The notes under the pieces: generated by a model | The model's input: only the letters and a program-made list of their open reading frames with translations | Told to the model about the DNA's origin: nothing | Databases searched by the model: none | Shown: piece by piece, positions 27,401 to 35,385 of the stretch | Numbering within the stretch: position 1 is the first letter of the stretch | How the letters are laid out: every line of letters starts with the position of its first letter | Made by a program: the position numbers and the translations under genes | Assembly: GCF_004766045.1 (NCBI RefSeq) | Contig: NZ_SPQQ01000002.1 | Coordinates: 372,001 to 436,000 of the forward strand | Direction of reading: 5' to 3' | Source: Desulfosporosinus fructosivorans | Lineage (GTDB): Bacteria > Bacillota > Desulfitobacteriia > Desulfitobacteriales > Desulfitobacteriaceae | Length of the DNA stretch: 64,000 nt

Positions 27401-28591
27401 TTACTTCATTTCGATAGGGACTTTCTTCAGAAGAGCGAACTTGCCACCTTTAACTTCCAGTAGGTAAACTGGGGTCTTAATAGGCTCACGGGAAGCTTGG
27501 AAACTGATGGTACCTGAAACGCCATCGTAATTCTTTGTGGCAGCTAGGGTATCCTTAAATTTCTCGGGCTCTGCGCTCGTGGCATCTTTGATAGCTTTGG
27601 CAACTAGCATCAAAGCATCATATCCTTGGGCAGCAAAGAGGTCAGGTAATTCATTGTTATATTTTGCCTTGTAAGCGTTAATGAACTTTTCAGTATTTGG
27701 AGTTGGTTGCTCTGGAGAGAAACCAGCATAAGAGATTGAGCCTTCAACAGCATCTCCACCGATTTTCATCAGATCGTCTCCTTGAAGACCATCGCCTCCG
27801 ACCATAACAGCCTTGATTCCAACTTCACGAGCTTTCTTCATGATCAGGGCACCCTCAGTATAATAGCCAGAAAAGACAATGACATCGGGGTTTACCGCTT
27901 TAATCTTGGTGATTTGACCGCTAAAGTCAGTGTCTTTGTCCTGAATGAATTCTTCAATGGCAACTTTACCACCATTGGCAACAATAGCGTCAGAAAAGAT
28001 TTTAGACAAAGATACGCTATAATCATTGTTCTTTGACGTGATTAAGGCAACATTTTTCCAGTTCTTTTCTTGGATTACGTACTTCATGGTTGCAGGAGCA
28101 GCAATCGTGTCCAACAGGGTGTCCCGGAAAACATAGGGTCCGATTTCCACAACATTCGTACCTGTAGCACCTGCTGAAATGATAACAGTCTTCTTAGTGT
28201 TGGCAATTGAGCCAGCCACACGGGTAATACCTGTTGTAGGATCGCCGATGATAGCAACAACCTTGTCCTGGCTAATGAGCTTATTAGTGATGTTGATCGC
28301 TTGATCCTTTTGCCCAGCATTGTCTTCTTCTACCAGTTGGACTTGACGTCCAAGAACACCGTCTTTGTTAAGTTCGGCAATGGCCATATTCAGACCCTTC
28401 AGTGTGTTCAGGCCATAGATAGCCACATCCCCAGTCTTGGCACCCAAGAAACCAATTTTAATAGGTTCTTTGCTGTCTGTTGCGCTGGGAGTGGTTGTTG
28501 GTGCAGGCTTGTTACCGCACCCGCTTACGACGATTAAAGCGGACAAAAGCAAACTCAGGGCAACTAGGGATTTTGTCTTTTTGCGAAACAT
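27401..28591 (-). CDS. livK: Branched-chain amino acid-binding lipoprotein LivK
   Basis: A lipoprotein signal (LLLSALIVVSGC, lipobox Cys25) is followed by a Thr/Pro/Ser spacer and a type I periplasmic-binding fold with the Leu/Ile/Val-binding family pattern IKIGFLGAKTGD and AIIGDPTTGIT. The mature protein would be anchored to the outer face of the membrane and deliver branched-chain amino acids to LivHM. The length of 396 aa is normal. The gene is first in the operon, preceded by a 400-bp region with CodY-like boxes. Substrate assignment within the broad family is not certain. Confidence 0.9.
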   Translation of the reverse strand: MFRKKTKSLVALSLLLSALIVVSGCGNKPAPTTTPSATDSKEPIKIGFLGAKTGDVAIYGLNTLKGLNMAIAELNKDGVLGRQVQLVEEDNAGQKDQAINITNKLISQDKVVAIIGDPTTGITRVAGSIANTKKTVIISAGATGTNVVEIGPYVFRDTLLDTIAAPATMKYVIQEKNWKNVALITSKNNDYSVSLSKIFSDAIVANGGKVAIEEFIQDKDTDFSGQITKIKAVNPDVIVFSGYYTEGALIMKKAREVGIKAVMVGGDGLQGDDLMKIGGDAVEGSISYAGFSPEQPTPNTEKFINAYKAKYNNELPDLFAAQGYDALMLVAKAIKDATSAEPEKFKDTLAATKNYDGVSGTISFQASREPIKTPVYLLEVKGGKFALLKKVPIEMK

Positions 28592-28641
28592 CTTTTTTCC
28601 TCCTTCTGATTGTGGATATAATATTCTGGATACATCTTATT

Positions 28642-28744
28642 ATTTGACAGAATATTAAAAATCCCTGCAACAATATTCAGAATTTATTACTTTATTTTCT
28701 GACATTTGATCCTCTTCCAAGCTTTGAATATTATTCAGAAACTC
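28642..28744. promoter_or_regulatory. Cluster of four CodY-like boxes upstream of livK
   Basis: Against the CodY consensus AATTTTCWGAAAATT, 28642-28656 matches 11 of 15, 28672-28686 matches 11, 28693-28707 matches 12 and 28730-28744 matches 11. CodY responds to branched-chain amino acids, so the location makes sense. The region is A+T-rich and chance matches are possible. The rest of the gap 28592-28997 holds A+T-rich direct repeats (TTATACTTCA near 28854 and 28910) and no gene. Confidence 0.4.
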
Positions 28745-28997
28745 AGGGGAATCAAAGGACTCTCCAAAATAATGGATCCCCATGACACGTCCATTATTTC
28801 ACCTATTGTATCTCCTTTCCTTATAGTATGAGAACGCCAAAAATCTTATTTAAATTATACTTCATCCATGAATTTATTACCTTAATACTAATGCATGAAT
28901 ACATTATTATTATACTTCACATTTTGTTTCCATTTACAGCATCACTTCGTACTTGATCAACATTCAATAAGATTGAATTAATCTAAGGAGAACAGGT

Positions 28998-29043
28998 AAA
29001 ATAAACTAAAAAAACACCCCAAAAGGTGTTTTTTAGTTTATTT
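28998..29043 (-). terminator. Terminator overlapping the end of topB
   Basis: AAATAAACTAAAAAA-CACC pairs with GGTG-TTTTTT-AGTTTATTT. The stop codon of topB lies within the outer stem. Confidence 0.85.
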
Positions 29044-31212
29044 CTTGAATTTAGCCAACGCATCTGCTAGCGCAGTATTGACTAAGCCACGATCATTTTG
29101 ATTTTGGAGAAATGATCCAACTTCTCTTTTATTTATATTACCCTTTTCAGTCTCTCTTCGTTTCGTAAAGGCCGAAAGTTTCTCGCGATGCCCACACACG
29201 CAGGAGAACATTTTATTGTCTCCATCCCCCTTGACCTCCATTTTCTTGTGGCATTCAGGACACCTTGCATTCGACGTTTGAGATATCCCCTTGCGGTACC
29301 CGCACTCACGATCTTGGCAGACGTACATCTCACCTTTCTTCCCTTTTACTTGAAGAAGGAACTTTCCGCATTCCGGGCACTTATTTCTTGTCAAATTATC
29401 ATGTTTAAAGGTTTGAGCACTGCCAGTTACCGTTGATACGAGTTGAGTGGCATATCCCCTGATTCCAGTCAGAAAAGTTTGACTTGGTATCCGACCCTTG
29501 CTAATCTCTGTCAATTGTTGTTCCCATTTGGCGGTTAGTTCCGGCGATTTCAGTTCAGGTGGAACCAAACTGATCAGTTGAATCCCTTTAGATGTAGGGA
29601 TGATTTCTTTGCCCTGTCGATTCATGTAGAAAGAGTTAAAAAGCTTTTCAATAATTTCTGCACGCGTTGCTGGTGTTCCCAGTCCATGGCTTTGATCCAT
29701 CACTTCCCGTAGCTTTTGATCATCAATCAATTTCCCGGGATGTTCCATCGCCGAAAGCAAGGTGGCCTCCGTATGTCTAGCAGGTGGTTTTGTTTTACCC
29801 GTCGCTAATTTAACAGACAGGTTTTTCAGTATCTCCCCCTTACGAAATTCTGGGAGAGTTTGTTCGGCTTCTCCGTCTTCAGAGTCACCATCTAAACTGC
29901 CATACCCCTCATAAATCTTCCGCCATCCTTTAAGCTTCACGACTTTACCCTGCGCAGTAAAAATTTCTCCTTTTATACCCACCACGACCTTCGTTTGTTC
30001 ATATTCAAACGCAGGAGAGAGTACAGCGATAAAGCGTTTGACGATTAAATCGTAAATTTTTAATTCTTCCGAGCTAAGCCTAGATAACGTAGGAGGTTGC
30101 TCCGTTGGAATGATGGCGTGGTGGTCCGATACTTTTGAACCATCAACAAACCGTTTCGTAATGATAAGTTTATTCCTCAAGATGCTTCGCGCCAAATCAA
30201 CATAAGGACCCAAGGCAATGCTTTTGAGACGTTCTGGCAACGTCGCCACGATGTCTTCACTAATATGACGAGAATCGGTGCGAGGATAGGTCACTATTTT
30301 ATGGTTTTCGTAAAGCTGCTGCATGACCGAGGACGTTGTTTTGGCGGAGAAGCCATATTTTCGATTAGCATCTCGCTGTAACTCGGTGAGATCATAAGCA
30401 AGTGGCGGCAGTTCCTTCTTCCCCTCTTTTTTGACCTCTAACACTTCCCCAGTCTGTCCAGTCACCTTAGCCGCCAAATGATCTGCTTTCAATTTATCGA
30501 ATAGTCGAGTTTGACCAAATTTGTCCTGCCAGCGAAGGGTAACTCCAGTCGCTAAGACATTAATCGACCAATAGTCTTTGGGAACAAACTGTTTGATTTC
30601 ATTTTCCCGTTCTACAACCATTGCCAGGGTAGGGGTTTGAACTCTTCCAGCCGAAAGTTGGGCATTATATTTACACGTTAAAGCTCTAGTGACATTAAGA
30701 CCGATTAACCAGTCTGCTTCTGCACGACATTCTGCTGCGGCATATAGCGTTTCATACTCCCTACCAGGTTTTAAATTGTTAAACCCTTCCTTTATAGCAC
30801 GCTCAGTTAGAGAAGAGATCCACAACCGTTTGACAGGTTTTCGCCAGCCCGCTTTTTTCATGATCCAACGAGCGACCAGTTCACCTTCTCGCCCGGCATC
30901 CGTCGCAATGATGAGATCATCAATCTCTGGACTCTTCATTAGATTTTTAACCACTCCAAATTGTTTCGAGGTTTCTTTCATCACCACTAAGTCCATTTTA
31001 GCGGGTAGCATTGGCAGGTCTTCCATCTTCCAAGTTTTATATTTTTCATCATACGATTCTGGGTCTGCGAGCGTCACCAAGTGCCCGAGTGCCCAAACCA
31101 CAATATAGCGAGGCCCTACGAAGCAACCGTTACTTTTTTGATTGCAATTCAGAATCTTCGCCACCTCACGACCAACGGAGGGTTTTTCTGTCAATACTAG
31201 TGTTTTTCCCAT
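29038..31212 (-). CDS. topB: DNA topoisomerase III
   Basis: This is a type IA topoisomerase of 724 aa. The TOPRIM domain begins LVLTEKPSVGREVAKIL, with the metal motif ATDAGREGE near residue 104. The active-site tyrosine is Tyr309 in TYPRTDSRH. QLSAGRVQTPTLAM near residue 186 is the family core. After residue 620 there are two zinc-ribbon units (CPECGKFLL...CQDRECGY and CPECHKKME...CVCGH). It would relax or decatenate DNA single strands. It ends a probable operon behind the EamA transporter (25-bp gap). GGTGGG precedes the ATG. Confidence 0.93.
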   Translation of the reverse strand: MGKTLVLTEKPSVGREVAKILNCNQKSNGCFVGPRYIVVWALGHLVTLADPESYDEKYKTWKMEDLPMLPAKMDLVVMKETSKQFGVVKNLMKSPEIDDLIIATDAGREGELVARWIMKKAGWRKPVKRLWISSLTERAIKEGFNNLKPGREYETLYAAAECRAEADWLIGLNVTRALTCKYNAQLSAGRVQTPTLAMVVERENEIKQFVPKDYWSINVLATGVTLRWQDKFGQTRLFDKLKADHLAAKVTGQTGEVLEVKKEGKKELPPLAYDLTELQRDANRKYGFSAKTTSSVMQQLYENHKIVTYPRTDSRHISEDIVATLPERLKSIALGPYVDLARSILRNKLIITKRFVDGSKVSDHHAIIPTEQPPTLSRLSSEELKIYDLIVKRFIAVLSPAFEYEQTKVVVGIKGEIFTAQGKVVKLKGWRKIYEGYGSLDGDSEDGEAEQTLPEFRKGEILKNLSVKLATGKTKPPARHTEATLLSAMEHPGKLIDDQKLREVMDQSHGLGTPATRAEIIEKLFNSFYMNRQGKEIIPTSKGIQLISLVPPELKSPELTAKWEQQLTEISKGRIPSQTFLTGIRGYATQLVSTVTGSAQTFKHDNLTRNKCPECGKFLLQVKGKKGEMYVCQDRECGYRKGISQTSNARCPECHKKMEVKGDGDNKMFSCVCGHREKLSAFTKRRETEKGNINKREVGSFLQNQNDRGLVNTALADALAKFKK

Positions 31213-31237
31213 GTCATACTTCCCACCTTATGTAGTC

Positions 31238-32221
31238 TCAGTAAGGACCCTCACGCAAAAGAGCCTCTTTAAGAATCTTCCTCTTGTAGTTCACTATGAT
31301 CACCCCGAAGGCCACTAGCGCTAAGGCCATAAACATATTTAGAGTCAAGCGTTCACCTGGAATGAACAAGGCAGACAACATGGCTCCAGAGACTGGGGTC
31401 ATAAATTTGTAGACGCTTATTTCACCCGCTTTATTATATTTCAAAATGGCATACCAGAGAGAAAAGGCGGTTGCGGAGAGAAAGGCCGAATAAACTAGAA
31501 GCACTAAGGCTTTGTTCGTAAAGACCATAGAATGAGGTTTTAAGCTAGGTAACCCCACAGCGATCAGAATTACCGATCCTAAAAGCATTTGCCACGCCGT
31601 CAGAACAAAGGGATGAACCTCTTTGGAAATCCGTTTTGCTAAAATTGTTCCAAAAGCACTAACTATGCCGGATAAAATCATAAAGCCTTCGCCCTGCCAA
31701 GAAAAATCAAAGGTGAAGTTCTGTCCAGAATTAATCAAGATAATCCCGGCAAAGCCTGCAATCAAGCCTAAGATCTTACGCCAATCCAGACGATCATCAA
31801 CATAAACGAAGTGGGCAAGAACAACCACAAAAAAGATAGCAGCCGAGGATAAAACAGCCCCTTTCATCCCCGAGGTATGAGCCAGACCATTGTAGAAAAA
31901 GAAGTACATCAAACTAATTTGCAATAAGCCCAGTAGAAAAAGCTGAGGGAGCATTGCAATTTTAACCTTTGGAGACTGACGAATTCCTACAACAATTAAA
32001 GCAAAAATGAGCAATGAAGAAATAAAGAATCGGATTCCGGCGAGGACAATGATGGCGTAACGATCATCGGGTGCTATCCCAAGCTCGGCATAGCTTACTT
32101 TCAAGACCGGAAAAGCGCTCCCCCATAGTACAGCGCAAAATAACGCAATGCCAATAACCCAATATCTGTTCTTTAAGTAGTATCTAAAGCCACGTTCATT
32201 TTTTCGAAAATCTAAGTTCAT
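31238..32221 (-). CDS. DMT superfamily transporter (EamA type)
   Basis: Ten predicted membrane helices in two EamA halves make up the 327 aa. The first half begins FCAVLWGSAFPVLKVSY near residue 28 and the second half GFMILSGIVSAFGTILAKRI near residue 180. Such proteins export amino acids, nucleosides or other metabolites; the substrate is unknown. Its ATG overlaps the stop of a tiny upstream ORF (ATGA) and topB follows 25 bp later, so it sits inside an operon with aspartokinase and the YbaK-like protein. That context would suit amino acid export but does not prove it. Confidence 0.85.
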   Translation of the reverse strand: MNLDFRKNERGFRYYLKNRYWVIGIALFCAVLWGSAFPVLKVSYAELGIAPDDRYAIIVLAGIRFFISSLLIFALIVVGIRQSPKVKIAMLPQLFLLGLLQISLMYFFFYNGLAHTSGMKGAVLSSAAIFFVVVLAHFVYVDDRLDWRKILGLIAGFAGIILINSGQNFTFDFSWQGEGFMILSGIVSAFGTILAKRISKEVHPFVLTAWQMLLGSVILIAVGLPSLKPHSMVFTNKALVLLVYSAFLSATAFSLWYAILKYNKAGEISVYKFMTPVSGAMLSALFIPGERLTLNMFMALALVAFGVIIVNYKRKILKEALLREGPY

Positions 32222-32346
32222 ATTCGTCCCTTCCGTAATGCTTTTTTCTTCTTACATATTGATAAATAATAGCCCTTATTTAGGAAATGGTCAAATAGAG
32301 TTTCTGTGAACTCTCTAGAACAAGCACAGAAAAAGAGAACCAGCAT
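32218..32346 (-). CDS. Possible 42-aa coupled small protein
   Basis: An ORF starting at an ATG at 32346 is preceded by AAAGAGG five to six bases upstream and overlaps the start of the EamA gene by four bases. The product (MLVLFFCACSREFTETLFDH and a basic tail KKKKALRKGRI) matches nothing I know. The good ribosome site and the overlap favour translation, perhaps only for coupling. The in-frame ATG at 32400 lacks a ribosome site. Confidence 0.35.
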   Translation of the reverse strand: MLVLFFCACSREFTETLFDHFLNKGYYLSICKKKKALRKGRI

Positions 32347-32421
32347 TTGGTCCTCTTTAGTTTCAAAATCAATGCAATCGTCATATATGAGGATCAGCAT
32401 TAATTTTTGTCGTCAGCGATC

Positions 32422-32889
32422 TCAGGCAATTTCGGATTGAATGAGGTCCACCCACTGTCCCTGAGTCAGTTCAAATAGGTCGTCAATATTTAGCTTTATT
32501 GCCGTATTCGGTGCACCCGCTGCTGGAAAAACATGAATGTAAGATTGCAAGGAGTAATCGAGATAAATAGGTATGGATTGTTGTAAGCCAAATGGACATA
32601 CCCCACCAACGGGATGTCCTGTTACCTCCACAACCTCTTTTGCTTCAGGCATCTTAGCTTTAGCCTTAAAGAGATCTTTAAACTTCCGGTTATCTAGACG
32701 TTTATCCCCAGCCATGAGGATCATAACAAAGTCATCTTTAACTTTAAACAACAATGACTTGGCTATCTCTCCATGAGTTACGCCCAAAGCCTCTGCAGCT
32801 TTGGCAACCGTGCTGGTATCCCCAAACGTTAATATTTCAATATCTTTTCTTGCTTGCTTTAAAAATGCTTCAACAGATTCTACTGACAT
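32422..32889 (-). CDS. YbaK/EbsC family protein (aminoacyl-tRNA deacylase-like)
   Basis: The 155-aa protein is a single YbaK/prolyl-tRNA-synthetase-associated domain. It has the catalytic-type lysine in IAKSLLFKV near residue 44 and the family loop TGHPVGGVCPFGL near residue 90, with GAPNTAIKLN near residue 125. Members remove mischarged amino acids from tRNA(Pro) or related tRNAs, and the exact substrate varies by subfamily. It lies 41 bp after the aspartokinase gene on the same strand. Confidence 0.85.
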   Translation of the reverse strand: MSVESVEAFLKQARKDIEILTFGDTSTVAKAAEALGVTHGEIAKSLLFKVKDDFVMILMAGDKRLDNRKFKDLFKAKAKMPEAKEVVEVTGHPVGGVCPFGLQQSIPIYLDYSLQSYIHVFPAAGAPNTAIKLNIDDLFELTQGQWVDLIQSEIA

Positions 32890-32930
32890 ACTTAGGCTGC
32901 CTCCTACTTATAACATAGAATTTAACGAGT

Positions 32931-34325
32931 TCACTGGTTAATATCGGCTAGACATAAATCTTCGTTCAAGGCTATTATGGCCTTTTTATACATTTTTCTA
33001 TCAATAACAAATTGCATATTTACTTGGCGCAAAGACTGGGACACGCATTTAATGTTGATATTATTTTTAGCGAGAGCATTCGCCGCTCTTGCTAAAATCT
33101 TTGGCATAGCAATATTGGAACCAATCACACAGACGATCGCCGCCTCCTGAAGTGTAACTGTCTGATATTCTGCCTCCAGCTCAGGCACTAAGTCGTCATT
33201 AAGATCCGATTCCCAGATCACAAGCGAGATACTATTTGCGTTCGTAGCTTTCATGATGTAACTAATATTATGACTCATAAACTTGTTCATAATCTCTAAA
33301 TCAAAACCTATTTCTCCGACCATTGATGAATCATGAATTTCCAAGACCACAATTTTATCGGAACCTGCAATGATTTCTATTTTCGCTTGGGGACCAATAT
33401 AATCGTTGGAGATCACCGTTCCAGGGTGATCTGGTTCAAAGGTGTTCTTGATGCGGAGATTTATTCCCGCCATTTCTAACGGTTTCGATGCGTTCGGGTG
33501 AATCGCTTCCATTCCAATGTCCGCGAGTTGGTCAGCAACATCGTAGTTTGTCCTACCCACTACAATCGCTTTATCTACACCCACGACTTTCGGATCAGCA
33601 GATGATAAATGATATTCTTTGTGGATTATTGCTTCATCTGCTTCAAGATGGGTGGCAATTTTCGAAAAGGTTATATCTGAGTATCCTCGTTGATATTCCC
33701 TCATGATTCCTTCGATCCCTTTTGTATACCCGGTAGCAACAAGTATAGCCTCCTGAGGATTTACGTATCTGAACGATTTTTCAATACGTTCGCTGATTGA
33801 AAGTTGTTTAGAATCGCGAAATCCTGTTAGATCCACTAACTCAGAGAGAATACCATTGTTACGAAGTATGTTTACAGTATTAAAGGCGGAATGTGCCTCA
33901 CCTATGGATGCCAGCAACTCTCGAGCTGCAGAAAATATACTATCCCGCCCGACATACCCAGAAGCAATGATATCTTCCATGCTATTTAGATAAGCCTTTG
34001 TTTGCATGATTCGTTCAATAAGAAAGTCACGACATACGTTTCCATCCAAGCCAATATCAATAAACGATTCATTAATTTTTAGGGCCTCACTTAATAAGTG
34101 ATCAATGGAAGTTGTATAATCTTCACCCTTAATAAAATGTTGATAGATTCCTGGAGCTTTCGTTTTTTTATCTTCAAGGAGCATATTGGTTACCCCTGCA
34201 TAGGCAGAGACAACAAAGACTCTCCCATAATGAAATCTCTCTGAGCTTGGGTATCCTATAATGTCGTTAAGGACATTATGAAATTGATACATTGACGTTC
34301 CACCAATTTTTTCGACAGTAAGCAT
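32931..34325 (-). CDS. Aspartate kinase, Ask_Ect-like branch
   Basis: The N-terminus VEKIGGTSM is the kinase P-loop region. GRDSIFSAARELLASIGE corresponds to the aspartate-binding part and the C-terminus (about 315-464) holds two ACT domains. The protein is divergent from LysC: it contains a large insertion-like helical part (residues 60-140). The VEKIGGTSM start and length of about 464 aa recall the aspartokinases linked to ectoine synthesis (Ask_Ect). No ectABC genes are present in the window. It would phosphorylate aspartate toward lysine, threonine, methionine or a specialised product. Feedback behaviour is unknown. It heads a probable operon ending in topB. Confidence 0.8.
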   Translation of the reverse strand: MLTVEKIGGTSMYQFHNVLNDIIGYPSSERFHYGRVFVVSAYAGVTNMLLEDKKTKAPGIYQHFIKGEDYTTSIDHLLSEALKINESFIDIGLDGNVCRDFLIERIMQTKAYLNSMEDIIASGYVGRDSIFSAARELLASIGEAHSAFNTVNILRNNGILSELVDLTGFRDSKQLSISERIEKSFRYVNPQEAILVATGYTKGIEGIMREYQRGYSDITFSKIATHLEADEAIIHKEYHLSSADPKVVGVDKAIVVGRTNYDVADQLADIGMEAIHPNASKPLEMAGINLRIKNTFEPDHPGTVISNDYIGPQAKIEIIAGSDKIVVLEIHDSSMVGEIGFDLEIMNKFMSHNISYIMKATNANSISLVIWESDLNDDLVPELEAEYQTVTLQEAAIVCVIGSNIAMPKILARAANALAKNNINIKCVSQSLRQVNMQFVIDRKMYKKAIIALNEDLCLADINQ

Positions 34326-34472
34326 AATTAAATTTCTACCCCTCTTCTACCATTTTTCCTCTAGACACTATTATTCGTTAAAGTTCATCAAATTCCTTCA
34401 TTTCCATGGAATTTAATGTACTTCCACCAGAAACCTTTGTCTCTGGGAGCAAGAAAACAGGACCCTACCTGA

Positions 34473-34517
34473 AGTTTTCGAGACCCCCACTTTATAGAAG
34501 TGGGGGTCTCGAAAACT
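34473..34517. terminator. 20-bp perfect stem-loop
   Basis: AGTTTTCGAGACCCCCACTT (34473-34492) and its exact complement (34498-34517) flank a five-base loop, 43 bp beyond the stop of the minus-strand gene at 34560. A tract of T is present inside the arms but not after them. It is probably a terminator. Confidence 0.65.
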
Positions 34518-34559
34518 AGATATATAGCCAAGATATGATGATGATTATTTCTATTAAGA

Positions 34560-35147
34560 CTACTCTCTGCCGAAAGATCGACTTGAATTAGCTAACATGA
34601 ACAGTGGTTTTTGCAAATAATCGATCGGATATAAGTCATCCCGCGCAGAAATCAGGGCCATAATCTTACCTACTTGGGATAATGGATCAATGGCTATTAC
34701 GACAAAAGCATCCTTTTCTAAGGTTAAGGGATAAATTATATTATCTTTATTGAGAACATCATGATACGCGTCCAAAGTAAGTACTCTGAAATCACTGTTA
34801 CGCCAGCGTATATCGTAAAGTTTGAAAGCTTGATGTGCTACTAAAGGCAACAGCACTTCTTCTGTCAAATACAATTCGATTCCCATCATATATCCGGCAT
34901 TATCTAGATCATTCCAGTATTCACAATGAAAGGCATTATCGACAGCTTCTCTATACGTCTTAGTCGCCAAACGCATATTGCTTAAACTTTGACCCATGCC
35001 AAGCCATTTAATTCGTGGGATGCTAAGACTATTTACATCATAATATAGTCCGATATCACTTTTCTCGAGGGTGTACTCAGCGGTCGTCTCATTAGGCATC
35101 AAATAAATATAGCCCATTTGCATGTTGTTATCACAGGTAATAAGCAC
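34560..35147 (-). CDS. Uncharacterised protein, 195 aa
   Basis: I do not recognise the family. The protein has no signal peptide or membrane helix and is mixed alpha/beta in appearance, with aromatic-rich stretches such as FHCEYWNDLDNAGYMMGIEL and FKLYDIRWRNSDF. The central part (LTLEKDAFVVIAIDPLSQVGKIMALI) could be a beta-sheet core. The start is a GTG at 35147, seven bases after a run of G residues (AGGGGGGG). The gene is divergent from the SNF2 helicase, and the 238-bp gap between them shows no clear regulatory element. Confidence 0.5.
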   Translation of the reverse strand: MLITCDNNMQMGYIYLMPNETTAEYTLEKSDIGLYYDVNSLSIPRIKWLGMGQSLSNMRLATKTYREAVDNAFHCEYWNDLDNAGYMMGIELYLTEEVLLPLVAHQAFKLYDIRWRNSDFRVLTLDAYHDVLNKDNIIYPLTLEKDAFVVIAIDPLSQVGKIMALISARDDLYPIDYLQKPLFMLANSSRSFGRE

Positions 35148-35385
35148 GCAACATCCCCCCCTGTTAAGTATTTCAATTATGTTTCTTTAACTTTTCTTTA
35201 CCATATAGTATCACTTCTACATATATGCACAGTTTTCCTGCAATTCTATATTAATACAATATTAGAACGCTTCAAGCATTAACTATATTTGAGCCTCGCA
35301 AGTAGTGAAATAGACTAGGCACCCTCAACTATGATATTCTTAATAGATATCCTTCAAAGAATAATGCCAACAAAAGGAGTATTTC

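Noticed and set aside
32346..32400. Longer form of the small ORF starting at 32400
   Set aside because: There is no ribosome site at 32400, while AAAGAGG precedes the internal ATG at 32346.
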